Of a DNA stretch of 54,886 nt, positions 39,246-47,868 are shown piece by piece (the stretch's first letter is position 1; each line of letters opens with the position of its first letter). The translations under genes and the position numbers were made by a program. Location of the stretch: positions 1 to 54,886 of the forward strand of contig JAKSTG010000020.1 of assembly GCA_024402695.1 (NCBI GenBank), read 5' to 3'. The notes below the pieces were generated by a model, which saw only the letters and a program-made list of their open reading frames with translations, did not search any database and was not told the origin of the DNA. The DNA is from Treponema sp. Lineage in GTDB: Bacteria; Spirochaetota; Spirochaetia; Treponematales; Treponemataceae.

Positions 39246-39316
39246 GATTTTTTTCCTTATTGATTATCAATTCTTCACTATACCTTATTTTTACCTTTTA
39301 CTGTATCATTATAAAC

Positions 39317-40234
39317 ATGACACATAAAATGATGGAACTGCAGAATCTTGCAGTAAAAAATGGACCGCTCTGCGTTGGACTGGATACTGATCCTTCTTAC
39401 ATTCCTGAATCAGTTTTAAAAAATTATTCATCAGCCACAGAAGCTGTTCTTGCATACAACAAGGAAATTATCCGCCGTGTAGCCGCCGACAAATCTGCCT
39501 GCTGCTGCAAAGTTCAGATTGCTTACTATGAAGCTATGGGTCTTGAAGGCATGAAGATTTATGCCGAAACACTGAAGGCTGTAAAAGATGCAGGACTTAT
39601 CTGCATTTCTGACATCAAACGCGGAGACATTGCCGCCACAGCCGGTGCCTATGCACGCGCTCACTTCACAGGCGACTTTGACACAGACATCATCACAATC
39701 AACCCTTACATGGGATTCGATACACTCAAACCTTTCACAGAATACTGTGCTCCAGAAAAAGGCGGTAAAGGTGCTTTCGTTCTCCTGTGTACTTCAAACC
39801 CTGGAATGGTTGATATCGAACACCAGGAACTTAAAGACGGTTCACTTCTTCTGAACCGCGTTGGTACAGAACTGGAAAGAATCGGCGAAGAATGGAAAGA
39901 AACTTATGCTGACCAGACTTGTGGCCCTATTGGTGCGGTTGTTGGTGCAACACAGGCACAGGATGCAAGAAAACTTCGCGATCTTTATCCTAACACATTC
40001 TTCCTGATTCCAGGATACGGTGCTCAGGGTGGTGCTGCTGAAATTGCTGCAACACTTTTAGACAGAGCCGGCGGTACAGTAAACTCAAGCCGCGGTATTC
40101 TCTGCGCCTACAAAAAAGATGCTGACTTTGCTGCAAAACTCGAAGCCGGAACTCTGACAATGGAAGACATTGCCACAGCCGCTCAGAAAAATGCACTGTT
40201 CAGCAAAAACGAATTAAATTCTTTTAGAAAATAA
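39317..40234 (+). CDS. pyrF: Orotidine 5'-phosphate decarboxylase (type 2 PyrF)
   Basis: This enzyme decarboxylates OMP to UMP, the last step of de novo pyrimidine synthesis. The catalytic Asp-Lys-Asp series is in SDIKRGDIAATA (Asp99, Lys101, Asp104 from this start). VGLDTDPSYIP near the N-terminus and PGYGAQGG near the C-terminus are the substrate phosphate-binding parts. The length of 305 residues fits the larger type 2 subfamily. The frame is open to 39260, but the extra residues are hydrophobic and non-homologous, so I place the start at the ATG at 39317. There is no Shine-Dalgarno sequence there. TATCAT lies seven bases upstream, which suggests a leaderless message. Confidence 0.92.
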   Translation: MTHKMMELQNLAVKNGPLCVGLDTDPSYIPESVLKNYSSATEAVLAYNKEIIRRVAADKSACCCKVQIAYYEAMGLEGMKIYAETLKAVKDAGLICISDIKRGDIAATAGAYARAHFTGDFDTDIITINPYMGFDTLKPFTEYCAPEKGGKGAFVLLCTSNPGMVDIEHQELKDGSLLLNRVGTELERIGEEWKETYADQTCGPIGAVVGATQAQDARKLRDLYPNTFFLIPGYGAQGGAAEIAATLLDRAGGTVNSSRGILCAYKKDADFAAKLEAGTLTMEDIATAAQKNALFSKNELNSFRK

Positions 40235-40238
40235 TATT

Positions 40239-40333
40239 GGCACCCCGCAGGCATCCGCCTGCGGCCGGGCTGCTACGGGTTCGCTAACGCTCATTCCTAT
40301 GGGAACGCTTCGCGCCCTTCGCATCCCTGGTGC
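40239..40333. repeat. GC-rich hairpin element between pyrF and the small unknown gene
   Basis: A perfect 8-bp hairpin, ccgcaggc-atcc-gcctgcgg (40245-40264), is followed by a GC-rich stretch with repeated gcttcgcgcccttcgcatc-like wording. Short flanks gcacc/ggtgc close the element. The composition contrasts with the AT-rich surroundings and resembles the elements at 3007-3428. There is no T tract after the hairpin, so it is not a standard terminator. Confidence 0.5.
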
Positions 40334-40346
40334 AAAGGAGCTTCAA

Positions 40347-40655
40347 ATGTTCGGAAGAAAAGACAAAGAAGAAAAACCTAAAAGTCCTTGGGATGCTGTA
40401 ATGAATGATGACGAAGAAGAAATGGAAGCAGTTCCTGACTGCGGCATTGACTTCGTCCACCAGTGGAAAGAGCTCGTAGGCAAACGCCTTATTCATAAAG
40501 AATACTGTATCGTTGTTCTGATTGTTTCTGCCGAAGAACTGGCAAAGAAAAAGAAAAATGGCCACTGCCAGCATGAATACACAATCCTTCATAAAGGCCA
40601 GTGCAACGTCCTTACAGACGACGACATTGCAACAACCTGGGATTTATTAGACTAA
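40347..40655 (+). CDS. Small acidic protein of unknown function (102 aa)
   Basis: The start is set by a strong AAAGGAG Shine-Dalgarno sequence six bases before the ATG at 40347; the frame is open further upstream but there it is only the GC-rich repeat. The protein begins with a charged stretch (MFGRKDKEEKPK), then a DDEEEME acid run, then a compact domain with WKELVGKRL, an Ile/Val strand and a Cys/His pair in NGHCQHEY. No signal peptide or membrane helix is seen, so it is probably cytosolic. I do not recognise the family. It lies downstream of pyrF and is followed by a terminator. Confidence 0.7.
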   Translation: MFGRKDKEEKPKSPWDAVMNDDEEEMEAVPDCGIDFVHQWKELVGKRLIHKEYCIVVLIVSAEELAKKKKNGHCQHEYTILHKGQCNVLTDDDIATTWDLLD

Positions 40656-40663
40656 ACCAATAT

Positions 40664-40692
40664 AAAAAAGCCTCCCCAAAGGAGGCTTTTTT
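40664..40692. terminator. Bidirectional terminator
   Basis: aaaaaagcctcc (40664-40675), a five-base loop and ggaggctttttt (40681-40692) form a terminator with T tracts on both strands. It ends the small unknown gene on the plus strand and the GH43 gene on the minus strand. Confidence 0.9.
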
Positions 40693-40718
40693 ATTTATAT
40701 TACAAAGAATTAGAACTT

Positions 40719-42386
40719 TTATTCATTACGGAATTTTCTGAACTTTCCGACTCCGCCTGATTCTTCTATGCTGTATACAAACAAAGCAGCTCTGGCACCG
40801 CAGAAGTGATCCAGCATAAAGCGAAGCTTGTGTGCTTTCCCGATTTTCTTCCAGTCACCGCCATCAACACGCCACCAGAAAGTAACTTCATCTTTCAGAT
40901 TTCTGAAATCAAATTCCAGTTTTACTTCAACTGTATTACCTTCAATTCCAATTTCGTCAGTTATTTTATCCGGCAAACGATTGTTACGGTTTGCTTCAAC
41001 TTTTCCGTCTGGATAATTTGTCTCCCCACGGACCACATAAGTTTTTCCCTCTTTCTTTGTAAGCCCCACAAACCCGTAGCAGCTTTCAAAAGCGGCAAGA
41101 CCCATAACGTCCCCGTCCTTAAGTTCGACCCCATCCAGAACAACACTGGCCTTTGGTTCAGGTCCAACAAGACGCTGAGTCAAAGTGTTGCGAACTGTCA
41201 CAAGATTCTGTTTCCTGTATTCAGTCTTAATGCACAAAGCTTTGTCTTCGATCCACCAGTTTTCATCTTTCGGAATATGGTTCCATTCCCAGGCCGATTT
41301 CAAAACCGGGTGAGACTTTACATCTTTACAGGCGCCGTCGCTGCCTGCAAGGACTTCGCCGCCTTTAAGGCATCCGCCATCCTCGTAATCAAAATCATCG
41401 TTCTGTGCCAAAGGTTCGTATTTGTAGCCAGGATTAAAATCTTTAACTTCCAAAGTCTTAGGCGCTTTTCCATTCATTCCAAAAACTGGATATCCGTCTT
41501 CGCGGAAAGTAACCGGAACAAGACAGGGCATGCGACCCTGAGCTCCGTGATCCTGGAACAAAACGCCGTACCAGTCTCCGTCAGGCGTATCAACAATTCC
41601 GCCCTGAGCAACTCCTGCACCGAACTCGCCCATGTCTGAACAAAGAACGTCGCCGCCTTCCCATTTACCATTCAAATCATCTGTCATGAAAACTGCTTCT
41701 GTTCTCATGCTGTTCTTTGGCCAATGAATTAAAGTAAGCAGATATTTTCCATTCACTTTATAAAGATGACTTCCTTCGTAACCCAGCGGAACTTCATCGC
41801 TGTCGCGGAGAATCAGTTTATTAAGACCACCAGCTTTTGGTGAAAAATCTTCTGCAAGTTCCGTAAGGCGAATTTCGCGGTTTCCGTGAACTACATAAGC
41901 CTTTCCGTCATCATCAAAAAACAGTCCAGGGTCGTAATAAAACCCTGCAATTTTTGTCTGAGTCCACGGACCTTCAATTTTTTCTGAAGTGTAAAGATAA
42001 GAACAATGAGTGTCGTTGGCAATGTGAAGAACGTAGAACTTCCCGTTGTAAAACTTTAAGGAAGCTGCCCACATTCCGCTGCCGTAAATGTTCTTTCCGT
42101 TTTCCATACGGGCAGCTCCGTAATCTTCCAGTTTGTCATACACATGACCGGCAATTTCCCAGTCTGCAAGATTATAGGACCGCATAATTATTGCACCCGG
42201 CATAAAGTGCATGGTTGTAGAAATCATGTAAAATGTATTACCAACACGTATAACATCAGGGTCCGGCATATCGGAATAAATGACAGGATTTTCTACAGTT
42301 TTTATGGATTTTGGCATACAAAACGCCCCTTTTAACGTCAAATTCAGCACAATTGCTGTACATACAAGAAGTTTAATAAGCTTCAT
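40719..42386 (-). CDS. GH43 family glycoside hydrolase (beta-xylosidase/arabinofuranosidase type)
   Basis: This five-bladed propeller hydrolase probably acts on xylo- or arabino-oligosaccharides. The expected acidic residues are visible: the general base in SDMPDPDVIRVG, the modulator Asp in YYDPGLFFDDDG and the acid Glu in GYEGSHLYK. A C-terminal beta-sandwich of about 200 residues follows the catalytic domain, as in GH43 xylosidases with a GH43_C2-like module. Two starts compete. The ATG at 42386 gives a signal-like segment (LLVCTAIVLNLTL) but has no Shine-Dalgarno sequence and lies six bases after the -10 box. The ATG at 42317 has AAGGGG eight bases upstream and would give a cytosolic enzyme. 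Cellular location is therefore open. Confidence 0.85.
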   Translation of the reverse strand: MKLIKLLVCTAIVLNLTLKGAFCMPKSIKTVENPVIYSDMPDPDVIRVGNTFYMISTTMHFMPGAIIMRSYNLADWEIAGHVYDKLEDYGAARMENGKNIYGSGMWAASLKFYNGKFYVLHIANDTHCSYLYTSEKIEGPWTQTKIAGFYYDPGLFFDDDGKAYVVHGNREIRLTELAEDFSPKAGGLNKLILRDSDEVPLGYEGSHLYKVNGKYLLTLIHWPKNSMRTEAVFMTDDLNGKWEGGDVLCSDMGEFGAGVAQGGIVDTPDGDWYGVLFQDHGAQGRMPCLVPVTFREDGYPVFGMNGKAPKTLEVKDFNPGYKYEPLAQNDDFDYEDGGCLKGGEVLAGSDGACKDVKSHPVLKSAWEWNHIPKDENWWIEDKALCIKTEYRKQNLVTVRNTLTQRLVGPEPKASVVLDGVELKDGDVMGLAAFESCYGFVGLTKKEGKTYVVRGETNYPDGKVEANRNNRLPDKITDEIGIEGNTVEVKLEFDFRNLKDEVTFWWRVDGGDWKKIGKAHKLRFMLDHFCGARAALFVYSIEESGGVGKFRKFRNE

Positions 42387-42392
42387 AAAATC

Positions 42393-42421
42393 ATTATATC
42401 ATAATTTAGTTAAACGTTTAA
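42393..42421 (-). promoter_or_regulatory. Promoter of the GH43 gene
   Basis: On the minus strand TTAAAC (42416-42421), a 17-base spacer and TATAAT (42393-42398) form a good sigma70 promoter. The -35 box lies inside the operator palindrome. Transcription should begin at about 42386, exactly at the upstream ATG. Confidence 0.7.
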
Positions 42422-42422
42422 C
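42409..42422. promoter_or_regulatory. LacI-family-type operator palindrome over the GH43 -35 box
   Basis: GTTAAACGTTTAAC is a perfect 14-bp palindrome with the central CG typical of LacI/GalR-family operators. Overlap with the -35 box predicts repression by exclusion of RNA polymerase. No LacI-type gene is present in the window, so the regulator is encoded elsewhere. Confidence 0.7.
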
Positions 42423-42444
42423 ATCAAGTTTCATGTATTTTTAG

Positions 42445-42483
42445 AAAAAAAAGCCGGGTAAAAGAGGTTTCCTTTTTCCCGGC
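42445..42483 (-). terminator. Terminator of the 1768-residue lipoprotein gene
   Basis: GCCGGG and CCCGGC (42453-42483) enclose an A/T-rich inner stem. Read on the minus strand the hairpin is followed by eight T residues (42445-42452). It lies 25 bases after the stop at 42508 and separates this gene from the GH43 promoter. Confidence 0.85.
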
Positions 42484-42507
42484 CCATGCATGTTATGTTT
42501 TTAATAA

Positions 42508-45500
42508 TTATTTAGTGAAGTATAAAGTATCATATGGAATAACTGCTTTAATCATTCCACCTGATTCATCTGTTTTTCTATACACAGCCCACAAAGATAA
42601 ATCGTATTCACCGGAAACCCAATCATTAAAATCTCTTTCTCCGTCAATACTAACGGTACCCATACTATAGCCTGATCCATTAGTTTTTGCATAATATTCT
42701 ATCTCGAATAAAGAAAAATGTTCTGAATCAGGAAAACTGATTTCAGGAGCTTCTGTTATTTTAAACTTAAAGTCGCTATCTATAGAAGCAGTTCCTTTAG
42801 ATTCAATATTCATTTCTTCTGCATTCTCTACAAAAGCTGTACCGTAAATAGTATTTCCAATCCAATGTTCAGTTTCACTATTAAAATGAATGCTAAAATT
42901 ACATTTACCCAAGTCAAAAACATACGGATAATAAATAGTATTATCACCTTCGGTTATTAAAGTTTCTAATACTGGAGTACTATAAGAATCTACATGAAGA
43001 GTCATATATTTTGCCCCTTCCGGAATTTCCATCTCGTTTACTTTAATTTTAATTCCAGGTTCATCGCTTGAAGAAAGATCATAATAAGTTTTTGCAATAT
43101 TATCCCAGTCGACTGATTCCGTAACATAATCATTCATAAGCGGAACAAAATATGAAGCCCCTTCCTTTTGCGAAACTGCATAAATCTTATAAGCATAGCC
43201 GTCAAAATTTCTTTTATCAGATTCATAAATACTGCGGAAAATGTTTACTTTTTCCTCAAATGAATAATAATTTACAAATGAGGAATAGTTTCCGGTATCT
43301 TTCCATCTCATTTTATAAAGAACACCATAACCTTTATTTTCAATTTCTATTCCATTACGTTTAATTACTGGAGGAACAACCATTTTCAAAACACCGTTAT
43401 CCATAGTAAAGCTACCTGGTAATTCCAGAGAAACATTTCCCGTTTCTGGTGTATATTCAAATTTTATAGAAGAACTTATATAATACATCTCCTGCAGTTC
43501 TACCTCTATATGATATGACATTCCGGGTAATACATCAGGATATGAAATTTCATTTCCAGTCCCACTTGTAACCATAATATCATCTATTCTAAGATTATAA
43601 CCTGTATAATTTTCAGGAAGATATTCTTCGTTTATCTTAAATTTTATTCCCTTTGAACCGTCTGAAATAATTTCATAAGGTCCTTTTATCTGTGACCAGT
43701 CAACTGTGAAATGTTCTTCTTTTACCAGTACAACTGAAAATTCGTTTTCTCCATATTCATTTGCAGTTATGCTGTATGTAAATTCAGTAATATTATTATT
43801 CTTATAATAATCCCAGTTATTACCAAGTAAGTTCGTATTCCCTTCTTCTAAATTATAAAAATACTCAGCCCTAATATAATCAGAAAAATCAGGATCTCGA
43901 TATTGCAGCCTAAAGTCATATCTTGGCGAAACTACATTCTCACCAACCTTTACAACCGGCTTTGTAAAGCTTAATACACCATTATCAACAGAATGTGATC
44001 CACCTTCAAATGAAATATTACTTTTTACAGGAGTTGCAGTAAGTTTGAATTCCTTTAAAATCAGTTTAAAAGACTCTTGCTGTTTAAGATATTCAACTAT
44101 AATTTTATAAGTGCTTCCTGGAACCACATTTGGAATTTCTATTTCTGTCTGAGAAGCAGGATAATTTTTGGCTGATGAAGAACCACCTTCTTCTAAACTC
44201 CACCTAACAAAAATTTCCGTTGTTTCAGCCGGAATTGAAGCTTCATTCAATTCCAGTTTTATTCCTAAAATTTCTTCCCCGGTAAGTGCAACAACAGGTT
44301 TTGGAATCTGCGACCAATTAAAATTTACATCAAAAAGACCGTCTGTATTTTCATCTGTTGTAAACTGAACAAAACAATAAAGAGGATTATCTTCTGTGCC
44401 CAATTCCAGTGCAGCAGCAAGTTTAATTCTGGTTTCTGCACTTTCTAATGTCGGATCAATATCACGTCTGAAAATTGCTTCTGCTATATTGCATTCCGTT
44501 CCCTCAAATGGTTCCTGGCTTTCAAAAGAATGCAAACTGCCTTTATAAAGCACATCCAATAAGTACATATAGCCACTTTCTACTGTCTGATCATCAAGTC
44601 TTAATTTTGGTTCCTTTGTAATTTTTAAAACACCAGTATTACTGTCGATTGTAAACTCGCCTGGCTGAATTACACTTAATAAACCAGTCTTTGGAACTAT
44701 AGTCAGTGGACGACCAATCGAATAAAATGTTTCATTTGCAAGCATCCCTTTCAACTCAATCTTATAAGTCTTACCAGGTTCTACATAAGGAACTTCCAGG
44801 ACTCCAGACGGATCGAAGATTGGCATGGTTGGCATATCATTTACGAAAAGTATAACCCCTTCAGTTCTAGAAATATCTATATCATCCGGTGTTATATTAT
44901 ATTCAATCTTTACTCCCACTGTTTCAGCATCAGAGGCATCCCAGATAGTGTTTGGAATTTTATTCCAGTCAATAGAAAAATATTCCTGTTTTGCTTCAAT
45001 AAAGTTTTTACGATATTTAACAGCAATACCTGAAGTAAAATCAGTCCATTCATAATAGAGTGCAAAATAAAAATCTAAATCTTTTCCAACCAGATCTGGA
45101 GCTGATTTTGCAATCACTGTTCCCATATCCCAGTCTTCAGGGAAGTCATCTCCGGCATTATTCCAAGCGCCAAAATTTCCCCAGCTCTTACTGGTTATCC
45201 ATTTAAAATCCCCATAAGCAACTTCACAATCATAATGTCCATTTTCTGGAATTGTAGAGCCGGAAATTATTTGGTTACCTATTTTAAATTTCGGATATAC
45301 ATCTGTATGACGAACCCCAACATTGTTTACTGTAAATTTTGGAGCTTCAAGAATTTCAACATCGCCTTTTCCACCACTAGCTACAACCTTCTGCTTAGTC
45401 TCTGAAATTCCTATCCAGTTTTCATCATAGTAACTGATTAAAATTTCGTAGGATTTCCCTTTTTCAACATATGGATATTCAAATACCGGACTTTTTGCTA

Positions 45501-47814
45501 ATTCCTTATTATCTGCCCGTTGGATAACACTGCCATCCATATAAATATCACGTATACCTGCGTTAGCTGGAATTACCGCTGGATCAATAGTAAACTTCAA
45601 TCCATCATAACTTCTGTCAAATGTCAGATAAGGGCTGTAATTTTCCCAGTCAATAACGAAAGCATTTTCCTGTTCATTGGTAAAGAACTTCCAGATGTAG
45701 TCACCATACTTTTCTGAAGGGAAAATAAAACGCAAATTTAAGGTCACCTTTTCTTCTGGTTTTTTATTTTCCAAAACATGAGCAATATCAATTGCATCAT
45801 AAGTTATTCCGTCGAATGGGATTCCGGCATAGTAAGCAAAAGTTTCAGGTTCAAAAGGCTGAGCAACTGCATAAGCAACTGAATCAGGTAAAATGCTACC
45901 ATTCAAAGTTACTTCAGGCTGCTGGGTAAAAAGAACTGAATAGTTTTCATACTTCCAGGCTGGCTGTTTTATTGTTTTGAGTTCTCCAAGACCGCTTTTT
46001 GCCTTAACTTCAATTTTATATTCTTTAAGAATAGTTCCGTTTTTACGATATTCAATCTGGAATGTATAAGTGTTTCCTTTCTTTACGTAAGGATATCCCC
46101 ATTCATTTTCCTTATAACGGTCTTCGTTTGGTTCATTATAATCTGTCTGAGCAATAAGATTTCCATTAAAAATGATATAACGAACATCTGCATCTTCTGG
46201 AATTGCGTCTTCAGAAATATAGAGCAGGACACCTTTGTAATAGCTGTTTGAAATATCCATTACCGGTTCAGCAGCCTGTTTCCAGACTGTGCATTCAACC
46301 ACAGCTTTATCACTTTTGTTTCCAGTTGTGTCCATTGTACGGATTTCAAAACTGTATTTTGTATCCTCTTCAAGATCGTTCAAGTAAACATAGCCTCTTC
46401 CCTGAGGAACAATAATACTTTCTGAATCGAAACTTACAGAACGCACTGCTACCGATTTTGAATACTTGATTTCATAACAAAGAACATCTTCGTCTGTAGC
46501 ATCTGTCCATGAAAGACGGATTTTGTCTCCAACAATAATTGCTTTAAAATCTGTTACTTTTGCAGGAGGAACTTTATCTTTTTCTTCAAGAAGCATTCTT
46601 AAATCTTCTGCTGTCAAAGAACCGATAATAATTTCCATTTCATCATCTGTCAGCTGGGAAATAATCCATGCTGATGTTCTTTTTCCTGCATAAATCTCTT
46701 CGAAGATTTCCAGTTTTTCTTCTTCTGTCAAAGAATGATCCTGAAGAGATTCAATTTCTTCAGCTGTCAAAAGTTCAAGGAAGGTTCCGTCATTTCTTTT
46801 GTCTGCCAGAATCTGGTCAAAGATTGCAAGCTTATTTTCGTCTGTAAGAATTGTCTTCAAATTCTCAACAGTTGCTGATTTTATGATTTTATTTTTTTCT
46901 TCTTCCGTCAGTTCAGAAATAATCCAGTCAGAAGTTCTTTTGTCTTTATAAATCTCTTCGAAGATTCCCAGTTTATCTTCATCTGTAAGTGAATTGTCCT
47001 GAAGTGATTCGATTTCTTCGGCTGTCAAAAGTGAAAGGAATGTTCCGTCATTTCTTTTCTTTGCCAGAACCTGTTCAAAAATTTCCAGTTTTTCTTCTTC
47101 TGAAAGTTCAGAAATAATCCAGGTTGAATTTCTTTTTTCTTTATAAATTTCTTCAAAGATTTCCAGCTTTTCTTCTTTGCTGAGCTGAGAAATAATCCAG
47201 GCTGAAGTTCGTTTTCCTGCATAAATTTCTTCGAAGATTTCCAGCTTTTCTTCGTCTGTCAAAGAATGATTCTGAAGTAATTCAATTTCTTCTGGTGTTA
47301 AAAGTTCAAGGAAAGTTTCTTCACTTCTTTTTTCTGCCAGAATCTGTTCAAAGATTTCCAGCTTTTTTTCGTCAGTAAGATATTCTAAAAGTCTTTCCTG
47401 AAAGAAAGTTTCTTTATCTTCTTCGCTGAGTTCTACACTTCCAGTTGCCGGTGTCTTTATTTTAAGCTCGGCTTTGATTTCTCCGGTTTCATTATCTTTC
47501 CAATAGAAAGTATAGTCAGTACTGCAGTCCAGATCATCTACAATATATTCTGTAATTCCCTTTGGAAGAGCAACTTCATTTTTAAGTCTTCCAGCTTTTT
47601 CTTTACATCCCAGAATTACATTGCTGTTTGATTTCCAGGCAAGAACTACTGTTGCTTTTCCAGCTTCAGAAACTGCGGCCGCTCTGGCATTTTCAATTTC
47701 CAAAGCTACACCCGGCTTGTCAGGTTTTCCAGGAGTTGTAACACTTGGGTTACATCCGGAAAAAAGAAGCGCAACCATTAAAAAGGCTGCAAATAAAACA
47801 CTTTTTGTTTTCAT
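42508..47814 (-). CDS. Large lipoprotein with helical repeats, FN3 domain and six beta modules
   Basis: A signal sequence ends in LLFSGC (Cys21), so it is a lipoprotein. A first FN3-like domain (about 35-125) is followed by a Glu/Lys-rich helical repeat region (about 145-410) built from units such as EEKLEIFEEIYAGKR. A clear FN3 domain lies at about 415-510 (KVTDFKAIIVGDKIRLSW). Then come six modules of 170-220 residues, most beginning VDW..I and containing a Y-P-x-V-x-P-G-x-x-Y block. I do not recognise these modules. The open frame begins at a GTG at 47820, but the ATG at 47814 has GGGAG six bases upstream and is the better start. It is probably cell-surface, possibly a ligand-binding stalk protein. 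Confidence 0.8.
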   Translation of the reverse strand: MKTKSVLFAAFLMVALLFSGCNPSVTTPGKPDKPGVALEIENARAAAVSEAGKATVVLAWKSNSNVILGCKEKAGRLKNEVALPKGITEYIVDDLDCSTDYTFYWKDNETGEIKAELKIKTPATGSVELSEEDKETFFQERLLEYLTDEKKLEIFEQILAEKRSEETFLELLTPEEIELLQNHSLTDEEKLEIFEEIYAGKRTSAWIISQLSKEEKLEIFEEIYKEKRNSTWIISELSEEEKLEIFEQVLAKKRNDGTFLSLLTAEEIESLQDNSLTDEDKLGIFEEIYKDKRTSDWIISELTEEEKNKIIKSATVENLKTILTDENKLAIFDQILADKRNDGTFLELLTAEEIESLQDHSLTEEEKLEIFEEIYAGKRTSAWIISQLTDDEMEIIIGSLTAEDLRMLLEEKDKVPPAKVTDFKAIIVGDKIRLSWTDATDEDVLCYEIKYSKSVAVRSVSFDSESIIVPQGRGYVYLNDLEEDTKYSFEIRTMDTTGNKSDKAVVECTVWKQAAEPVMDISNSYYKGVLLYISEDAIPEDADVRYIIFNGNLIAQTDYNEPNEDRYKENEWGYPYVKKGNTYTFQIEYRKNGTILKEYKIEVKAKSGLGELKTIKQPAWKYENYSVLFTQQPEVTLNGSILPDSVAYAVAQPFEPETFAYYAGIPFDGITYDAIDIAHVLENKKPEEKVTLNLRFIFPSEKYGDYIWKFFTNEQENAFVIDWENYSPYLTFDRSYDGLKFTIDPAVIPANAGIRDIYMDGSVIQRADNKELAKSPVFEYPYVEKGKSYEILISYYDENWIGISETKQKVVASGGKGDVEILEAPKFTVNNVGVRHTDVYPKFKIGNQIISGSTIPENGHYDCEVAYGDFKWITSKSWGNFGAWNNAGDDFPEDWDMGTVIAKSAPDLVGKDLDFYFALYYEWTDFTSGIAVKYRKNFIEAKQEYFSIDWNKIPNTIWDASDAETVGVKIEYNITPDDIDISRTEGVILFVNDMPTMPIFDPSGVLEVPYVEPGKTYKIELKGMLANETFYSIGRPLTIVPKTGLLSVIQPGEFTIDSNTGVLKITKEPKLRLDDQTVESGYMYLLDVLYKGSLHSFESQEPFEGTECNIAEAIFRRDIDPTLESAETRIKLAAALELGTEDNPLYCFVQFTTDENTDGLFDVNFNWSQIPKPVVALTGEEILGIKLELNEASIPAETTEIFVRWSLEEGGSSSAKNYPASQTEIEIPNVVPGSTYKIIVEYLKQQESFKLILKEFKLTATPVKSNISFEGGSHSVDNGVLSFTKPVVKVGENVVSPRYDFRLQYRDPDFSDYIRAEYFYNLEEGNTNLLGNNWDYYKNNNITEFTYSITANEYGENEFSVVLVKEEHFTVDWSQIKGPYEIISDGSKGIKFKINEEYLPENYTGYNLRIDDIMVTSGTGNEISYPDVLPGMSYHIEVELQEMYYISSSIKFEYTPETGNVSLELPGSFTMDNGVLKMVVPPVIKRNGIEIENKGYGVLYKMRWKDTGNYSSFVNYYSFEEKVNIFRSIYESDKRNFDGYAYKIYAVSQKEGASYFVPLMNDYVTESVDWDNIAKTYYDLSSSDEPGIKIKVNEMEIPEGAKYMTLHVDSYSTPVLETLITEGDNTIYYPYVFDLGKCNFSIHFNSETEHWIGNTIYGTAFVENAEEMNIESKGTASIDSDFKFKITEAPEISFPDSEHFSLFEIEYYAKTNGSGYSMGTVSIDGERDFNDWVSGEYDLSLWAVYRKTDESGGMIKAVIPYDTLYFTK
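46585..47382 (-). repeat. In-gene tandem repeats coding an alpha-helical stalk
   Basis: Three supermodules of about 86-91 codons each contain a 39-residue unit (LEIFEQILA.KR..GTFLELLT.EEIE.LQ), a 26-residue unit (EEKLEIFEEIY..KRTS.WIIS) and a third unit of 21-26 residues. Copies share long stretches of nearly identical DNA. Copy-number change by recombination is plausible. Confidence 0.85.
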
Positions 47815-47868
47815 AATCACTCCCTATACATTTAAAAATATATACAGAATAATTTTAACATTATTTCT

